Below are positions 9,643 to 20,334 of a stretch of DNA of 64,000 nt, piece by piece. The position numbers and the translations under genes are program-made. The notes below the pieces were generated by a model. It did no database searches. It saw nothing but the letters and a program-made list of their open reading frames with translations, and was not told the origin of the DNA. The number at the start of each line of letters is the position of its first letter. Within the stretch, counting starts at the first letter, position 1. The DNA is from Macrophomina tecta (lineage: Eukaryota; Ascomycota; Dothideomycetes; Botryosphaeriales; Botryosphaeriaceae), in NCBI GenBank assembly GCA_024180945.1, contig JAKSGN010000037.1, positions 1,121,501 through 1,185,500 on the forward strand, in the 5' to 3' direction.

Positions 9643-10392
9643 TGTCAACCAGAATCCCCTTGTTTTTTAGGCAACACTTATCATTGCTTCCTTAGGCTCT
9701 ACATTGATTCCTTCCTCGGTATCCCCTACACCTCGGATCTTCTACTTTTCCTCAGATGTTCTCAATTCCTCGGTTATACTGTTTCAGAGTCATGTATTTA
9801 AGGACACTCATTCTCCTTCAGTTATCGGCTACTAGCCGAAAGAACGGGACACGGGGATTTCGCCGAATATCACAGACGCCTTAAGCATGAAAGGGCAAAA
9901 CTTACCTGTAAATGCGGCGCTGAGGAAGCGCAATGGCACTTTATCGACTGCCGCCTAGCAGCCGGCTGGGGGTATCCGGGAGTCGCGACGAGGGCAGAGA
10001 AGCTTAAGGGCATCCTCGGACAAACGGGGTGGTTTCTGTTCCAAAGCCTTGTTGAATCAATAGAGGTGTTCCGGGCCGGAAGCGAGGCACCGCAAACGGA
10101 TTAAGCCGCGAATCTAAATCGCGGAGTGCTGGGGACGGCCAGCAAGGCGGCTGCACAGCAGGATTTGTAATAAAAACTGGGTAGGAAGCGGAGGATCTCA
10201 TTTGTCCAGCGAAAAGGTGGCTACTCCATCCGTCAACAAGCCCCATGGGAGGCAGACTGGCTATAAAGTTAGCACATATAGACGTTAATACCATCATCAT
10301 CATCATCTCCTTCAGTTAGAAGGACAGGCAGAAATTCGATTCTCTCTTCTGACCTCACCGAGTTCGGGCCTGAGGCCCACCCGAGTTCGACA
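9643..10392 (+). repeat. copia LTR interrupted by a LINE fragment
   Basis: 9643-9824 plus 10306-10392 rebuild an LTR like the one at 19579-19848: it starts TGTCAACCAGAATCC, has repeated CCTCGG motifs, and ends GCCCACCCGAGTTCGACA. No matching 5-bp flanks are seen (CTATT left, CGTTT right), unlike the other solo LTRs, so an end may have been exchanged by recombination. Confidence 0.75.
9825..10305 (+). mobile_element. Tad-type LINE, 5'-truncated 3' end
   Basis: 481 bp flanked by a 13-bp duplication TCTCCTTCAGTTA (9812-9824 and 10306-10318) and ending in an ATC/CAT microsatellite tail. The frame to TAA at 10102-10104 encodes a Cys/His knuckle (CKCGAEEAQWHFIDC), like the C-terminus of Tad-clade LINE ORF2 after its RNase H domain. 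Target-primed insertion explains the 5' truncation, tail and duplication. Confidence 0.75.
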
Positions 10393-10480
10393 CGTTTCTT
10401 CAAATAAATGTGTATCTAGGCGTTATCCTTAAGATAGCACACTGCCATAAGCCAAGGGCTTGCATGCAGTATGAATACTA

Positions 10481-10508
10481 CAACTACTACTACTGCTGCT
10501 GCTGCTGC
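10481..10508 (+). repeat. Trinucleotide microsatellite (ACT)n(GCT)n
   Basis: Runs of ACT then GCT repeats; no gene overlaps it. Confidence 0.8.
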
Positions 10509-10623
10509 CTGGAACCACAATAGCGTGTCCCATTTTCAAATTACATAGCCTCAAAATCCCGTGATTCAACTTGTTCGACCGCGCAGGTCGATGCGTTTGT
10601 CTGGGATTCCCCTTCGCCATTCG

Positions 10624-12041
10624 TTAATCTTTGTACAGTTTCAATGGCCCTGTCGGAGACTCACCATCTGGAGCCTGTCTTAAGAATTCGTTTAGCGGAA
10701 TCTCGTCTGCCTCCTTCGAGGGAAGATGTCGAGCATGGCTAGAGCGCATCGTTTGGTTCCTTGTGCCATAAGAAGTATGGATGCTGGACCCGATTACTTT
10801 GGGGAAGTGTCTCCGAAGAAAGGGCTTCCCAGCTGGAAGACAGGCGCAAACAATGGCAATATGCATCTCGACCGTCCTGTGATCATGATGGCATTAGAGA
10901 TGTCCTTTGAACAAGCGGCGGGAAATGAATCTAATATACTAACCACCACATCATGCCGTAAGTCTGATACCATGTTACATCTACTTCGTGAACTCCAACT
11001 CCGATCATCTTCAACCTAATGATACTGACTACTAAGACACTGCGTCCAGGTATTAGCCTAGTCGTCTTTCCTTGTCTTGCCGGGCAATGGACATACAATC
11101 CTCCTGTCATGAATATCAAAACCACCCCAATCTTTTGGCGCCTCGGAAGTTGGAGGTTCCATAGCATAAAGACAGGTAAAAGTAGAATACTAATATCTGT
11201 AGCCGTATTCATCACCCCGCTAAAGATGAAGATCTTCGTTTCGTCGATGCATGAACCTTGAGTAATACTTAGATCCCATTTTTTTGCGATCGGCCGGCAA
11301 AGAAATACGAAGTCGAATGAACCTATCAGGCTATAAATGATGACGATTGCTATAACAACGTAGACAATCTTTCTGAACTTCCGGTATGGCAAGAATCGTA
11401 AATAGAAGGTTAAGATTGAGAGCTTGGTGAGCATGATAGACACCCCGTAGAAAGCTCCGGCGATCGCGCCAACCTTGTTAGAGTATAGGTTAGGCATTAT
11501 GTTTCATGGACACATTATAAAGGAGTTTCAAAGAGCATTCTTACTTTGCCCGCGTTAGGGCTGAGTGTGGAAAATGGGACATCCCATAGATGCATCCCTA
11601 GCCCATAGCGAGTGCCTTGATCGGATTTAGCTAAACAGTGAGCCGCGCTGAATATGTGATAGTGTACTTACACAGACAAAATGAAATAGACGACCCCAAC
11701 GCCAGGAGCTAAATGCAATCGATAATAAGTTAGGAGCATACGAGTTATACTAGGGAAAGTCTAACCCAGGAGAGAGTGATCATATCTGTGTAACATTAGT
11801 GATAACTACCTTGTCTAAGAGGGAAACACTCACAATCTTCTGGTCCCAATTTACGGGTAATGGAATTGGCGGTGTAAAGCCGTAAAGCAAGGAATACTGT
11901 TGAGATGAGAAAGAAGACGACGTTCGTAATTAGAAGGATGTGCGCAATGGACGGTGGGTTAACAAAGTTTGGTGTCACGCCCAGTGGCGGAGGAATAACT
12001 CCGACGATTTCCTCCCGCGGTTGACGTATAGAAGAATGCAT
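10624..12041 (-). CDS. Rhodopsin-domain (PTH11-like) seven-transmembrane protein 1
   Basis: Seven exons join in frame with GT..AG introns: 12041-11834, 11785-11766 (a 20-nt microexon), 11708-11672, 11630-11545, 11473-11097, 11039-10944 and 10876-10624, giving about 358 residues. Landmarks of the fungal rhodopsin-domain family are all present: an N-terminal PPPLGVTPNFVNP segment, TM1, the LGPED-YM turn, a loop with GLGMHLWDV, TM3 with KLSILTFYLRF, the CRPI.K.WD loop, NTATDISILLLP, the VVSIIRL helix, TWY....MWW and the closing VEMHIAIVCACLP. The tail is cytoplasmic and Ser/Pro-rich. Members are plasma-membrane proteins, some acting as PTH11-type receptors; the ligand is unknown. A diverged paralogue lies next to it with the same exon pattern. 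No lesion is seen. Confidence 0.85.
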
Positions 12042-13956
12042 CAGGGTCCGAAGAGATTGAAGGAGATCAGTTCTGATAGCTTGAGCAATAACGATCTACC
12101 AGGCAGAGAAATAGAACCCGGTGGCCTTGCAGAAACAGATTGCACTAGGTATGTATATTCAACTGGTTGGGACATTTATAGCGATAAAACCATTTCCGCC
12201 CAAAAGCAATTATTCGATATAGTCCTATGATTATTGGCATGGATGAGGTAAAAAGGAGTTGGCACCTTCAGCCATTAAAGCATAACATGTCGCTAATTTT
12301 CCCCTGAAAATCTAATCGCCTGAGGGTCACAGTTTATGGCTCATTCTGCGTGGCTTTCAACCTTAGTATGATTTTTGAAGGGTGGTAAGTCCCAGCCTCG
12401 GCTTTCGTTCCCCTGTTCGTGGAACATGAATCCAATCCAATGGAAAGGAATCCGGCGCCTCGACGGCCAGTGCGATAGAATACCCTGGCGGGCAACCCTT
12501 CCGGGTGCTAAAGGCGGTATAGTGGGGCTTGGCAGCCCTTTATTAGCGTACCGGAGATCATTCCACGCAAGCCACTGTGCGACATAGCTAAGCCCTGGAG
12601 AAATTAGCGTATCGGAACTCATTCCACCTAGAACATCGTCGGTTCAGCATCTTAAAAGGTTAAGCTCCCGTGTGGTCTGGTCTGCATGTCTCCCAAGCGG
12701 GTTGCATGTGCCACCGTGCCACTAAGCTCAGCCCCGGAATGATCGTAGTGAAGGCTTGAGTTGACGGCAAGTCCCATGATTATTCCGCCCGACTCGCATG
12801 TGACTGATGAGCCATCGTCCATCGGTTAGCCCAGTGAGAGTATAGCGGGAGAAGAAGGTGGGAGTTGTGGCGTGTAAGGCACCAAAATTATTCGGAGAAG
12901 TGCCCCTGGCATCTATCAATCCTAAGTCCTAAGGCACGCATCTTCTCGCCACCATTCAAGGTTGAAAGCCGCTCGCATTTTCGATCAAGAACGAATTTCC
13001 TAGCATCAGGTGGTACCGAGAATGCCTGTTTAGAAATCACGAAAAATGGAGGAGATGATGGAGCATATCCCCTTCTAAAAAGTTGAAATTAACAATAGTA
13101 GTCCTTGCGCACTGTCGCTTCTAGTGGCGCGGGGCATCGGGCCGGCGTGCGCAGGTGATTTTTGCTTTGGAACGGTGAGCTGACGCCATCGTAGAGGGCT
13201 TGCCTAGGAGATACCTTTGGCAGCACCTGGTAGGTTCCGCAGTTGAGGAGGCGAAAGTGGTAGGAATAGACAAGGTTGTAAAAGAAAATCTCGGAAGGCT
13301 CTCTGGGAAATGACCAAGTCCATCAGATTAAGAGAATGTGTAGGACCGTGGCTGAAACAAAGCCCTCGAACATGGATTTCCCCATGCTATCTCCTCGCCC
13401 GCCTACATCCGTTCGTACCTCCTAGGCCACCTCCGAGGTAATTTTCGATGGAATTTATTGCTCAGGCCAATAGTTATTTTCTTTTCTTTTTTCTTTCCTT
13501 TAATCACGCTCGTTTAAGAAAGTGTAGCAACTTCTATCTAATGTGTGGGCTTTAGATAAACCGGGATTAGAGGGAAAACCTCTCTTCAGGCATTGAAGCC
13601 AACTATTCCTAGTACAAACCTCGACCAACTGTCACGACCTGCACTGATATCGGATCAAAGTGGGTGCTTAATTGACGAAGTTCCTAAAGCTAAGGAGAGA
13701 AAGGAGCCAAAAGAATGAGCGACTAGAATGAGAGACCTTTATACCCATAAAGACACGCGCTAAGGATTCAGCTACCTACTAGGGTGTTAGAGAACATTAG
13801 GGGTTGCATGGTAGATCATGACAAGTACCCTCCACAATGCGTGACTAAAAGTTTGAAATACCTGTGCAGGCCTCCAGCTTATTCACCCCATCTCAATGAC
13901 GAGACATTCCTCGACTCGTAGGTAATGAGAGGTTAAGGAAATTCGTTGTTATAAGC
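12042..13956. other. Intergenic region between the two rhodopsin-domain genes
   Basis: I see no supported gene. The region contains fragments of degenerate repeats sharing a GCCACTGTGC-type phrase with 12.7 kb and 16.3 kb. It holds the promoter of gene 1 and the 3' flank of gene 2, but no TATA box or terminator could be fixed. Confidence 0.5.
12542..12627. repeat. Short direct repeat
   Basis: 12542-12566 (ATTAGCGTACCGGAGATCATTC..) and 12603-12627 (ATTAGCGTATCGGAACTCATTC..) match at about 22 of 25 bases, period 61 bp. No gene overlaps it. Confidence 0.5.
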
Positions 13957-15441
13957 CTAGCGTATCAAAACAGCAGCTTTCGGCCTAGGTAAAGCAGGCA
14001 TCTGATGCGGCGATCTATTATATGCCCAGCCATCATCTCCTCTAGTCTTTCTCGAATCACCGGCTGGCTTTAGCTTTAAATGAATGTTATCTCCATACGA
14101 AAGACCTGATTTCGGTTGCGGCTCAGATAGGATTGGGTTGACATCCGGCAACGCTGCATTGCATCCCGACAGTAGAACTAGGCCTTGGCCATGTTCGTCG
14201 CTTGGGGGGAATAGGCGGGGAAAATGGTGCCGAGCGAAAATCCAAAGACTTGGTAGACACGCGCATATAATGCCTACGTACATCTCGATTATGCTAGGAG
14301 AGGTGTTTTAGCAAGAAAGTAGTATAAAAGTGGAAGAGATCGTACGCACCACCACATTAGGTTTCTGACATAGTTCCAGGTTATGTCTGGGTTCTTCATT
14401 GCCGACGGAATAATAGCGAGCCTGATGATGCTTACGGCGCAAACACTGTGTAAATATTCAGCCAACATCATCCGTCAAACGTGGAATACGGCGGTTTACA
14501 ATGAGCCGGCCATAAGGACGAGAACGACCCCTATCTTCTTCTTCACCGGGAGGTGGAGGCCCCACAGCAACCAAATCGGTAAAAGTAGAAGCGAGATATC
14601 TGTTGCAGTGTTGACCGCAGCGGTCGATAGGAACGCCGCGCCCATATTAATACAGTGTCCCGGAACGGTGTAGTCCCATAACTTATGAATCGGGCGGCAA
14701 AAGTATAGAAAGTAAAACCCCCCAAGAAGATTGTAGCATACGCTCACAAACATGACGATGTATGCTCCAATCTTAAAATTTGTGTCTGGCGAGAGTCGGA
14801 TATAGAACTGGGCGAGTGAGACCTTTGTAAAGAGTGTGGCGAGGGCATAAGCTAGACCGGCAGGCACGCCTGTCTATTTGGCGAAATTTGAATCAGCAAA
14901 TGATACCCAGAAAACCTCTTATACTAAGGGTGCTTTAGGCCTTACAATAACGAACCGTTTGAATGCTGGAAGAGGCACATCCCATATATGTCGTCCAACT
15001 CCATTTTTCAACTCTGCTCCGTTTGGTTATACTTTATCTACAAGCAAAAAAGAGAGCTAGGCACCCTTACGCAATAGATTTAAAATTGAATATACTTATA
15101 GCGAAAACCTAATTAGGTTATAACCGAAAACGGCCGTTAGCGTGCCGCTTAACGAGGATGCTATTATGAGTCTAACGTACAATGCCAAGGATAATTGTGT
15201 CTTAATAGTCAGCTTAAGCGTTTACGACTAGCTTTGCGACAAACTCACAGTCTTCAGGATCTACACGTTTGATGATAGACCTTTTCGTGTATAGCCGCAG
15301 AATGCAAATAGGGACCGCGAAAACCGGGGCTAGGGCAGCTGAGAGCGTAACTTGAAAGGCGATGCTAACAGTATTGGTAAAGTTTCGCGTCACTCCTGGT
15401 GGTGGTGGAAATGCGCCAACTACTTGAGAGCTCGAATTCAT
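13957..15441 (-). CDS. Rhodopsin-domain (PTH11-like) seven-transmembrane protein 2
   Basis: Paralogue of the gene at 10624-12041. Clear exons are 15441-15249 (ends VDPED plus one base, same phase as gene 1), a 20-nt microexon right after the first intron (YTIILGI), a segment with GVGRHIWDVPLPAFK before about 14950, 14873-14500, 14445-14350 and 14293-13957. Family marks: NTATDISLLLLP, SIIRLAIIP, ITWNYVRNLMWW and IEMYVGIICACLP. The exon for TM2 (about 15000-15120) does not join in frame with canonical sites, and a TAA lies in the expected frame near 15030, so this copy may be damaged or spliced differently. Intron phases match gene 1 elsewhere, which argues for tandem duplication. The ligand is unknown. 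Confidence 0.72.
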
Positions 15442-16681
15442 GTCTAAGACACGAAGGAAAGAGACGTCTTGGTAGGCTTTTAGAGGAGGTAAGTCGACGG
15501 CGAAGAATAGGAACAGCGCAAGAGGTTGTCAATGGAACTTTAGATATTACTACTATATGCGAGGGTAGCGTTAATATGGGAACCGCGCTTTGCTGGAAGT
15601 CTGGAACAGCTACCAGTTAGGACGTCAATCGGCTATCCTTCCGCGGTTCCGGAAAGCCACCGAGAACGACCTTTATTGTCTACGAGAAAGGGAAAATTTC
15701 CGAAAGAAAATTGACGCATTGAAACTACTGTCTGCTAGACAAGCAGTAGCAGGCGGGAAATCAAGGAAGCATTTGGCACTGCTGTATGGATGAAGGAGGG
15801 ACGGAATTAGAAAATGGTGTGGCGCAAGTCGCGGAAGACAAAGCATCAATTATGCAAGTGATCATCGCTACTATACCTAGGGAATGGCAACACGTGCGCG
15901 ATATGGCTCTAAAGGAGATCCAAAATTGAGGATGTGGTCCTCTTCACGATCCGGGGAAGCGGGAGTGAACTGGGAGTTTGGCATGTGGCGTTCTGGTGCT
16001 GTTTCATTCATACAGCCCCCTCGGAAAATCGAAATCCACTTCGTGAAGGTGCTGTGACAGAACCCACCTGGTGCATACAAATCTCCCTACCTGACAATAT
16101 GCCGCGCCCGGGCGCTATTACCTTGGCCCGCTAATTTCTTAAGTGGCCGCGGACAGAGCTGAACCCCGCGATATACCGTATCAGAGGCCACCAAGCGACA
16201 GGACATATTTTGCGACGCTGATCCGCGACGAGCCATCCAATAGGATGGCTTTTTCTTGGCTGAAAAAGACCTCGGAACGGGACACAAGGTGATTGCCACC
16301 GAGCCACTGTGCCACAGCCTCTAGAAGCCCTGCTTCTGTGCGCACAACGGGTAACATGCGCTAGGATTCCGTTAGGGTACCAGGCCGGAGCATTCGGGCC
16401 GACACCCGTGACAAGCCCGCGACTACGAACGGCCAATCAGTTTCAGTCAGTGACCCAGCCTTCTTCCACCCCCATCCCGAAGCCTTATCAGAGATTTTCA
16501 ACTTGGCTCTCGGTAATCACACTCTGACCCTAAAACGGCAAGCGGTCAAGCCGATCCTCGTGGGTTAGCCTAAGATATATGCGCGAATCCACTCTAGGCT
16601 CGCTGCATTTAGGGCTGCGCTACGTCTCGAGCGCGCTAAACTTCCCGCCTTCCCCGTTGCTCTTATCTTTCCTGGTAGAGC
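15442..16681. other. Intergenic decayed region
   Basis: Short open frames at 15399-15793 have basic, helical translations (KATENDLYCLRERENF..) but no motif I recognise. 15.9-16.5 kb contains degenerate repeat-like sequence. No supported gene. Confidence 0.45.
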
Positions 16682-17540
16682 TAACGTAGTTGATAAGCGA
16701 AACGTTCGGGCATTTCTTGGCGCCACGAAAACACCATCATCTTTCTTGCATTATGACACCACCAGCTAATTTTGTATGATAATTACATTGTGCGAGGTTT
16801 CTCATGTGCTGGGCAAGTCCTTACATTATGCCCAGTTGACATACACCCCCTGCAGCGGTATGGAGCTCGACTTTGAAGCCTCCGGTGTCGCATCACCATC
16901 CTTACTTTGAGCAGCTTCTAGACGTGCTACAGGCTCCTATAACAGCTCAACTACCTCTTTAATTATAAGGCTCTCTCTTTGAGTAATATACTTAACTTTA
17001 ACGTTGCGCTTTTCAACCACTTTCGCATCGTGAGCCTGCGCACGCTCGAGTTACTCTACCATAATTACTGTCGCTTGTAACGCCAACTTGGCACTCTTTG
17101 CCATCTTTTTCATTGCCACTATCGTAGGTGACGTGGATCGCCGCTGAAGCTCATGTTGTCGGCGTCTTACAGCTCTCTGCTGCTTCTCGATCTGGCGCAC
17201 CGTTTTGGGCGTGTTGGTCACCGAATTTGTTGAGGAAGTTGAGGGCTCGGAGGGTGGTGGGATGTTGATTGCACCCACTCTATCAAGCACCTCATCGGGA
17301 TTGAATGGAAAAACACCGCTAGCTTTAAAGGCGCTTTCAATATTGCTGTTACTCAGCGCGTGAGGTCGAGCAGCGGCGTAGATCCGAAGGAAGTCGTCCA
17401 CATCAACATGATTTTGGCCATCACGAGCCAACATCTCCATCCCTTGACGATAGCGCTGCTTGACCGAACTGAAGCAGGCAACATCCAGTGGTTGCAGAAT
17501 ATGCGAGGAATGTGAAGGCAGCCATAATGGGATAATGTTG

Positions 17541-17769
17541 TGTTGGATTTGGGTGAGTGAAGAGTAGTGAGGTCAGAAAAGAGAGTAGATTCCGCCTGTC
17601 TCTTGAGAGAGAGGTAGGTATGCTTTGCTTATATACATAAATGAGTGCTTGAATAACCGAGGAGAATAGAAGCCGATATTGCTATCCGATGCTTGTGAAG
17701 ATGAGGAGTAGTGAGGAGGTGGCAAAGTGTAGAAGCTGATCTGAGGCAATAAGGCAAAATAGTCTGACA
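17541..17769 (-). repeat. Solo copia LTR with TGTTG duplication
   Basis: 229 bp, forward TGTTGGATTTGGG..AATAGTCTGACA, flanked by TGTTG at 17536-17540 and at 17770-17774. It shares sequence and the CCTCGG motifs with the LTRs at 7623, 9643 and 19579. The perfect 5-bp duplication shows a true insertion, followed by LTR-LTR recombination. Confidence 0.88.
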
Positions 17770-17772
17770 TGT

Positions 17773-17967
17773 TGATGGAACATGAGCCCAATCGTTGGCT
17801 GATCAACGCCTTATTGCCTGATCTGTTTAAGCTTTTTGTTTGCCTCGGTTATAGTGTCAGATATCTATAGCCAACGCCACTCATTAGCTAGGAGAACAAC
17901 CAGATTTTCCATCATCAGTTTCGCGGACTGGTTCCCATTTTGAGGCTCGCAGGACCATGCACCATCA
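17773..17967. repeat. LTR-like insertion TGATGG..CCATCA
   Basis: About 195 bp with perfect 6-bp terminal inverted repeats TGATGG/CCATCA, splitting the pogo transposase codons (..ARNNN / IIPLW..). The flanks agree at four of five bases (AATGT before the later LTR insertion, CATGT after). It is probably a solo LTR of another family; the copia LTR inserted at its edge afterwards. Confidence 0.55.
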
Positions 17968-19032
17968 CATGTTGTTGTTCCTTGCGTACGTCTCGAATGG
18001 CTCTGAAGAGTGGCTGCTGTGTCCATCCATAATGAGGAGTCGTTTGACGCCTTTGGTGTGCTCTTTCGTATAAGGATCAAACACCTCTGTAAGCTATATA
18101 TAGCCTAGTCTGTCGTTCGACCATCCGGTTTCGCTGTGGGCGATTACCCAGTCATCTGGAAGGCCTGCGTCCTCATCGAACCAGATGTTCTGGAACACCT
18201 TCCCTTTGGCGATAACCATGGCTGGTATACGGCGTTTGGCTGCGTTTATGCACTCAAATAACCGTCATCCAGTCACGATCGCCAGGCTGTATGTGGTATC
18301 GAGGGCCATCTGCTGCCGTCACAACCGTGGCTGTGCCAATGTCACCTCTTAGAAAGCCTATCTCGTCCATATTGTAGATATCGTCATCTTGGATGCCATG
18401 CTTGTTCGCCACATTCCTGAGGAGCCGGAAATGCTCCTTAATCACCTCAGGATCCTCCTGTTTTGCTCTTTGATAGTCATATTTCTTGCTTTGTGCAATT
18501 TGCACTTTAGGAGTGCGTTTGACGTAGTTCTTGACCAATATTTGCCGACCGGCGGCTTATCCCGCAGTTGACGCAGCATATTGGCTGTGTCTTCGACCAT
18601 CCACTTGCGAGGGGGATAACCGCGGGTAGCAAGATCCAATATCCACTTGGTCAATGTCTGTTCTTCATCGTCGTCAAGGTTTCTGCCGTTTGCGACGGTT
18701 TCGGCGCGTGGAGGTCGACCTTTGAGGCGTTGCCGGAGCGTATCGTAGTTCACGCGATATATGCGCGACGCTTCCTTGATACTCGAGATTTGATTCCTTC
18801 TTGACGCGTTTATAGCATAGACAAGTCGTCCTTCTCGCTCTAAAGCTGTAGTCTTCGAACTTGGTGGCATGATGGTGGGGGTGTAGATGTTCGGTGGTTG
18901 TCTTGGCACAGCCGAACGTTTCGCTTATCCGAACGTTTCGCTTATCAACTAACGTATCGGATAAGCGAGTGAGCCAGACAAGCGAGTGAGCCACCCCATT
19001 AACAAAACGCGTCACCTTAGCTTCTATTAACC

Positions 19033-20229
19033 ATGCAACAACCAAACCACGCGCAATCACCCTTATATGAATCTCGTTTATTCTTAGCAAAGCAAGCTAT
19101 CGATCAAGGCAGAATTCGGAGTAATCGGGGCGCTGCGGAGACGTACTACGTCAATCGAGTGACTCTTAAGCGACGACGCGACGGGACCCATTCGCGACGC
19201 GATTGCACGCCCAATTCGCGAAAGCTTACCGATCCCGAGGAACATATGATTTTTCAACGTATTCTCGACCTAGATTCGCGAGGATTCCCGCCGCGGTTGA
19301 GTGCTGTTGAAGATATGGCAAATAAGCTACTCGCCGACCGCGCCGGACGTACCGTTGGCAAGAACTAGCCCTCCAACTTCGTAAAACGGACTCCCCGGCT
19401 TAAAACGCGTCTAAATCATAAGTACGACTACCAGCGAGCGAAATACGAGGACCCAGAGCTTATCGCGCAATGGTTCGAGCTCGTCCGGAACACTATCGCG
19501 AAGTACGGGATCGTGGATGGAGACATCTATAACTTCGACGAAGCCGGCTTCCTTATAGGCATAATCGCAGTTGGAATATGTCAACCAGAATCCCCTTGTT
19601 TTTCAGGCATCTCTTGATATTGCTTCCTTAGGCTCCATATTGATTCCTTCCTCGGTGCTCCCCTACACCTCGGATGCTCTACACTTCCTCGGATACTCTG
19701 ATTTCCTCGGTTATATCACTCTAGTTTCATGTATTTAAGACATTCATTCTCCTTCGTTCGAATTGACAGGCGGAAGTACACAGACAGAAATTCGATTCTC
19801 TCTTCTGACCTCACCGAGTTCGGGCCTGAGGCCCACCCAAATTCGACAGAATAGTTATTATAGCATTAGAGTAATATACTCGATTAAAGACTATTCAGTC
19901 AGGTAATCGCGAATAGGTTACGGTAACGATGGCGTATTCCGCTGTCCTTTTACAGGCGGAAGCCGCGAATCTTTAAAGGGCAAACGAGGCCGCAACGAGA
20001 CGTAAGAAGCGGCAAAAAAGCGGATTTAGAAGCGTAGGGCGCTAATGATTTAAGCTAAGTACGATTTGGTCGATAAAAATGCCATTAACCAGCAGATTTC
20101 GATGGAAACGCGCGAAGGTGGTGCGCAATCGGATGGGCCTGCGGCGAAGCGACGGCGATGTGGGCAATGCGGTGAGCCTAGTCACAACTCTCGCACATGT
20201 CAAAAAGATGCGCAAACTACTATAGAATA
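19033..20229 (+). pseudogene. Fot1/pogo transposase, broken by stop, LTR and deletion
   Basis: It starts MQQPNHAQSPLYESRLFLAKQAI. A TAG at 19366-19368 stands where the family has tryptophan (GKNWPSNF), again TGG to TAG. The frame then continues (NFVKRTPRLK..YNFDEAGFLIGIIA) until the LTR at 19579. After the LTR, only scraps of the core remain (around ESG/QSGNREWVTV), then the basic tail and the knuckle CGQCGEPSHNSRTC up to a TAG at about 20227. Most of the DDE domain is gone. Confidence 0.85.
19579..19848 (+). repeat. Solo copia LTR with GAATA duplication
   Basis: 270 bp, TGTCAACCAGAATCC..CCAAATTCGACA, flanked by GAATA at 19574-19578 and 19849-19853. It has five CCTCGG/CTCGGAT motifs within about 100 bp upstream of a TATTTAAG TATA-like box. 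It is nearly identical to the broken LTR at 9643-10392. Confidence 0.92.
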
Positions 20230-20334
20230 GGCTATATATTATAGATAGTCGATTTTATAACGCGTTGTGGAGTTATTCATCTTTAAAGCGATCGAGCTTT
20301 GATGGGGTGGCTCACTCGCTTATCCGATACGTTA

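Larger units (their letters stand above)
16790..18873 (-). pseudogene. Fot1/pogo transposase, degenerate
   Basis: It starts at an ATG near 18870 (MPPSSKTTALEREGRLVYAI). A frameshift near 18538 leads to VKRTPKVQIAQSKKYDYQRAKQEDP and YNMDEIGF. A second frameshift follows at about 18258, after DWMTVI. A TAG at 18094-18096 replaces the expected tryptophan of LGYIWLTEVFD (TGG to TAG). LLIMDGHSSHS is followed by the nested inserts (17541-17967). Coding then resumes as IIPLWLPSHSSHILQPLDVACF, down to a basic tail and a zinc knuckle (CRGCMSTGHNVRTC) near 16830. The N-terminal half resembles copy 5 most. Confidence 0.85.
16684..18949 (-). mobile_element. Fot1/pogo element, copy 3 (with nested LTRs)
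   Basis: TA at 16682-16683 precedes the end ACGTAGTTGATAAGCG. The other end reads GTTGATAAGCG in reverse up to TA at 18950-18951. Its outermost ACG is missing, as expected if copy 4 inserted at the TA inside this terminal repeat. The iteron CCGAACGTTTCGCTTAT occurs twice at 18912-18928 and 18929-18945. The transposase is on the minus strand and broken. A 229-bp solo LTR and a 195-bp LTR-like insert sit inside. Confidence 0.82.
18952..20332 (+). mobile_element. Fot1/pogo element, copy 4 (with solo LTR)
   Basis: Bounded by TA at 18950-18951 and 20333-20334. The ends are ACGTATCGGATAAGCGAGTG (left) and the matching inverted sequence on the right. The iteron AAGCGAGTGAGCCA is at 18963-18976 and 18980-18993. 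The interior is deleted and contains a solo LTR. Confidence 0.85.
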
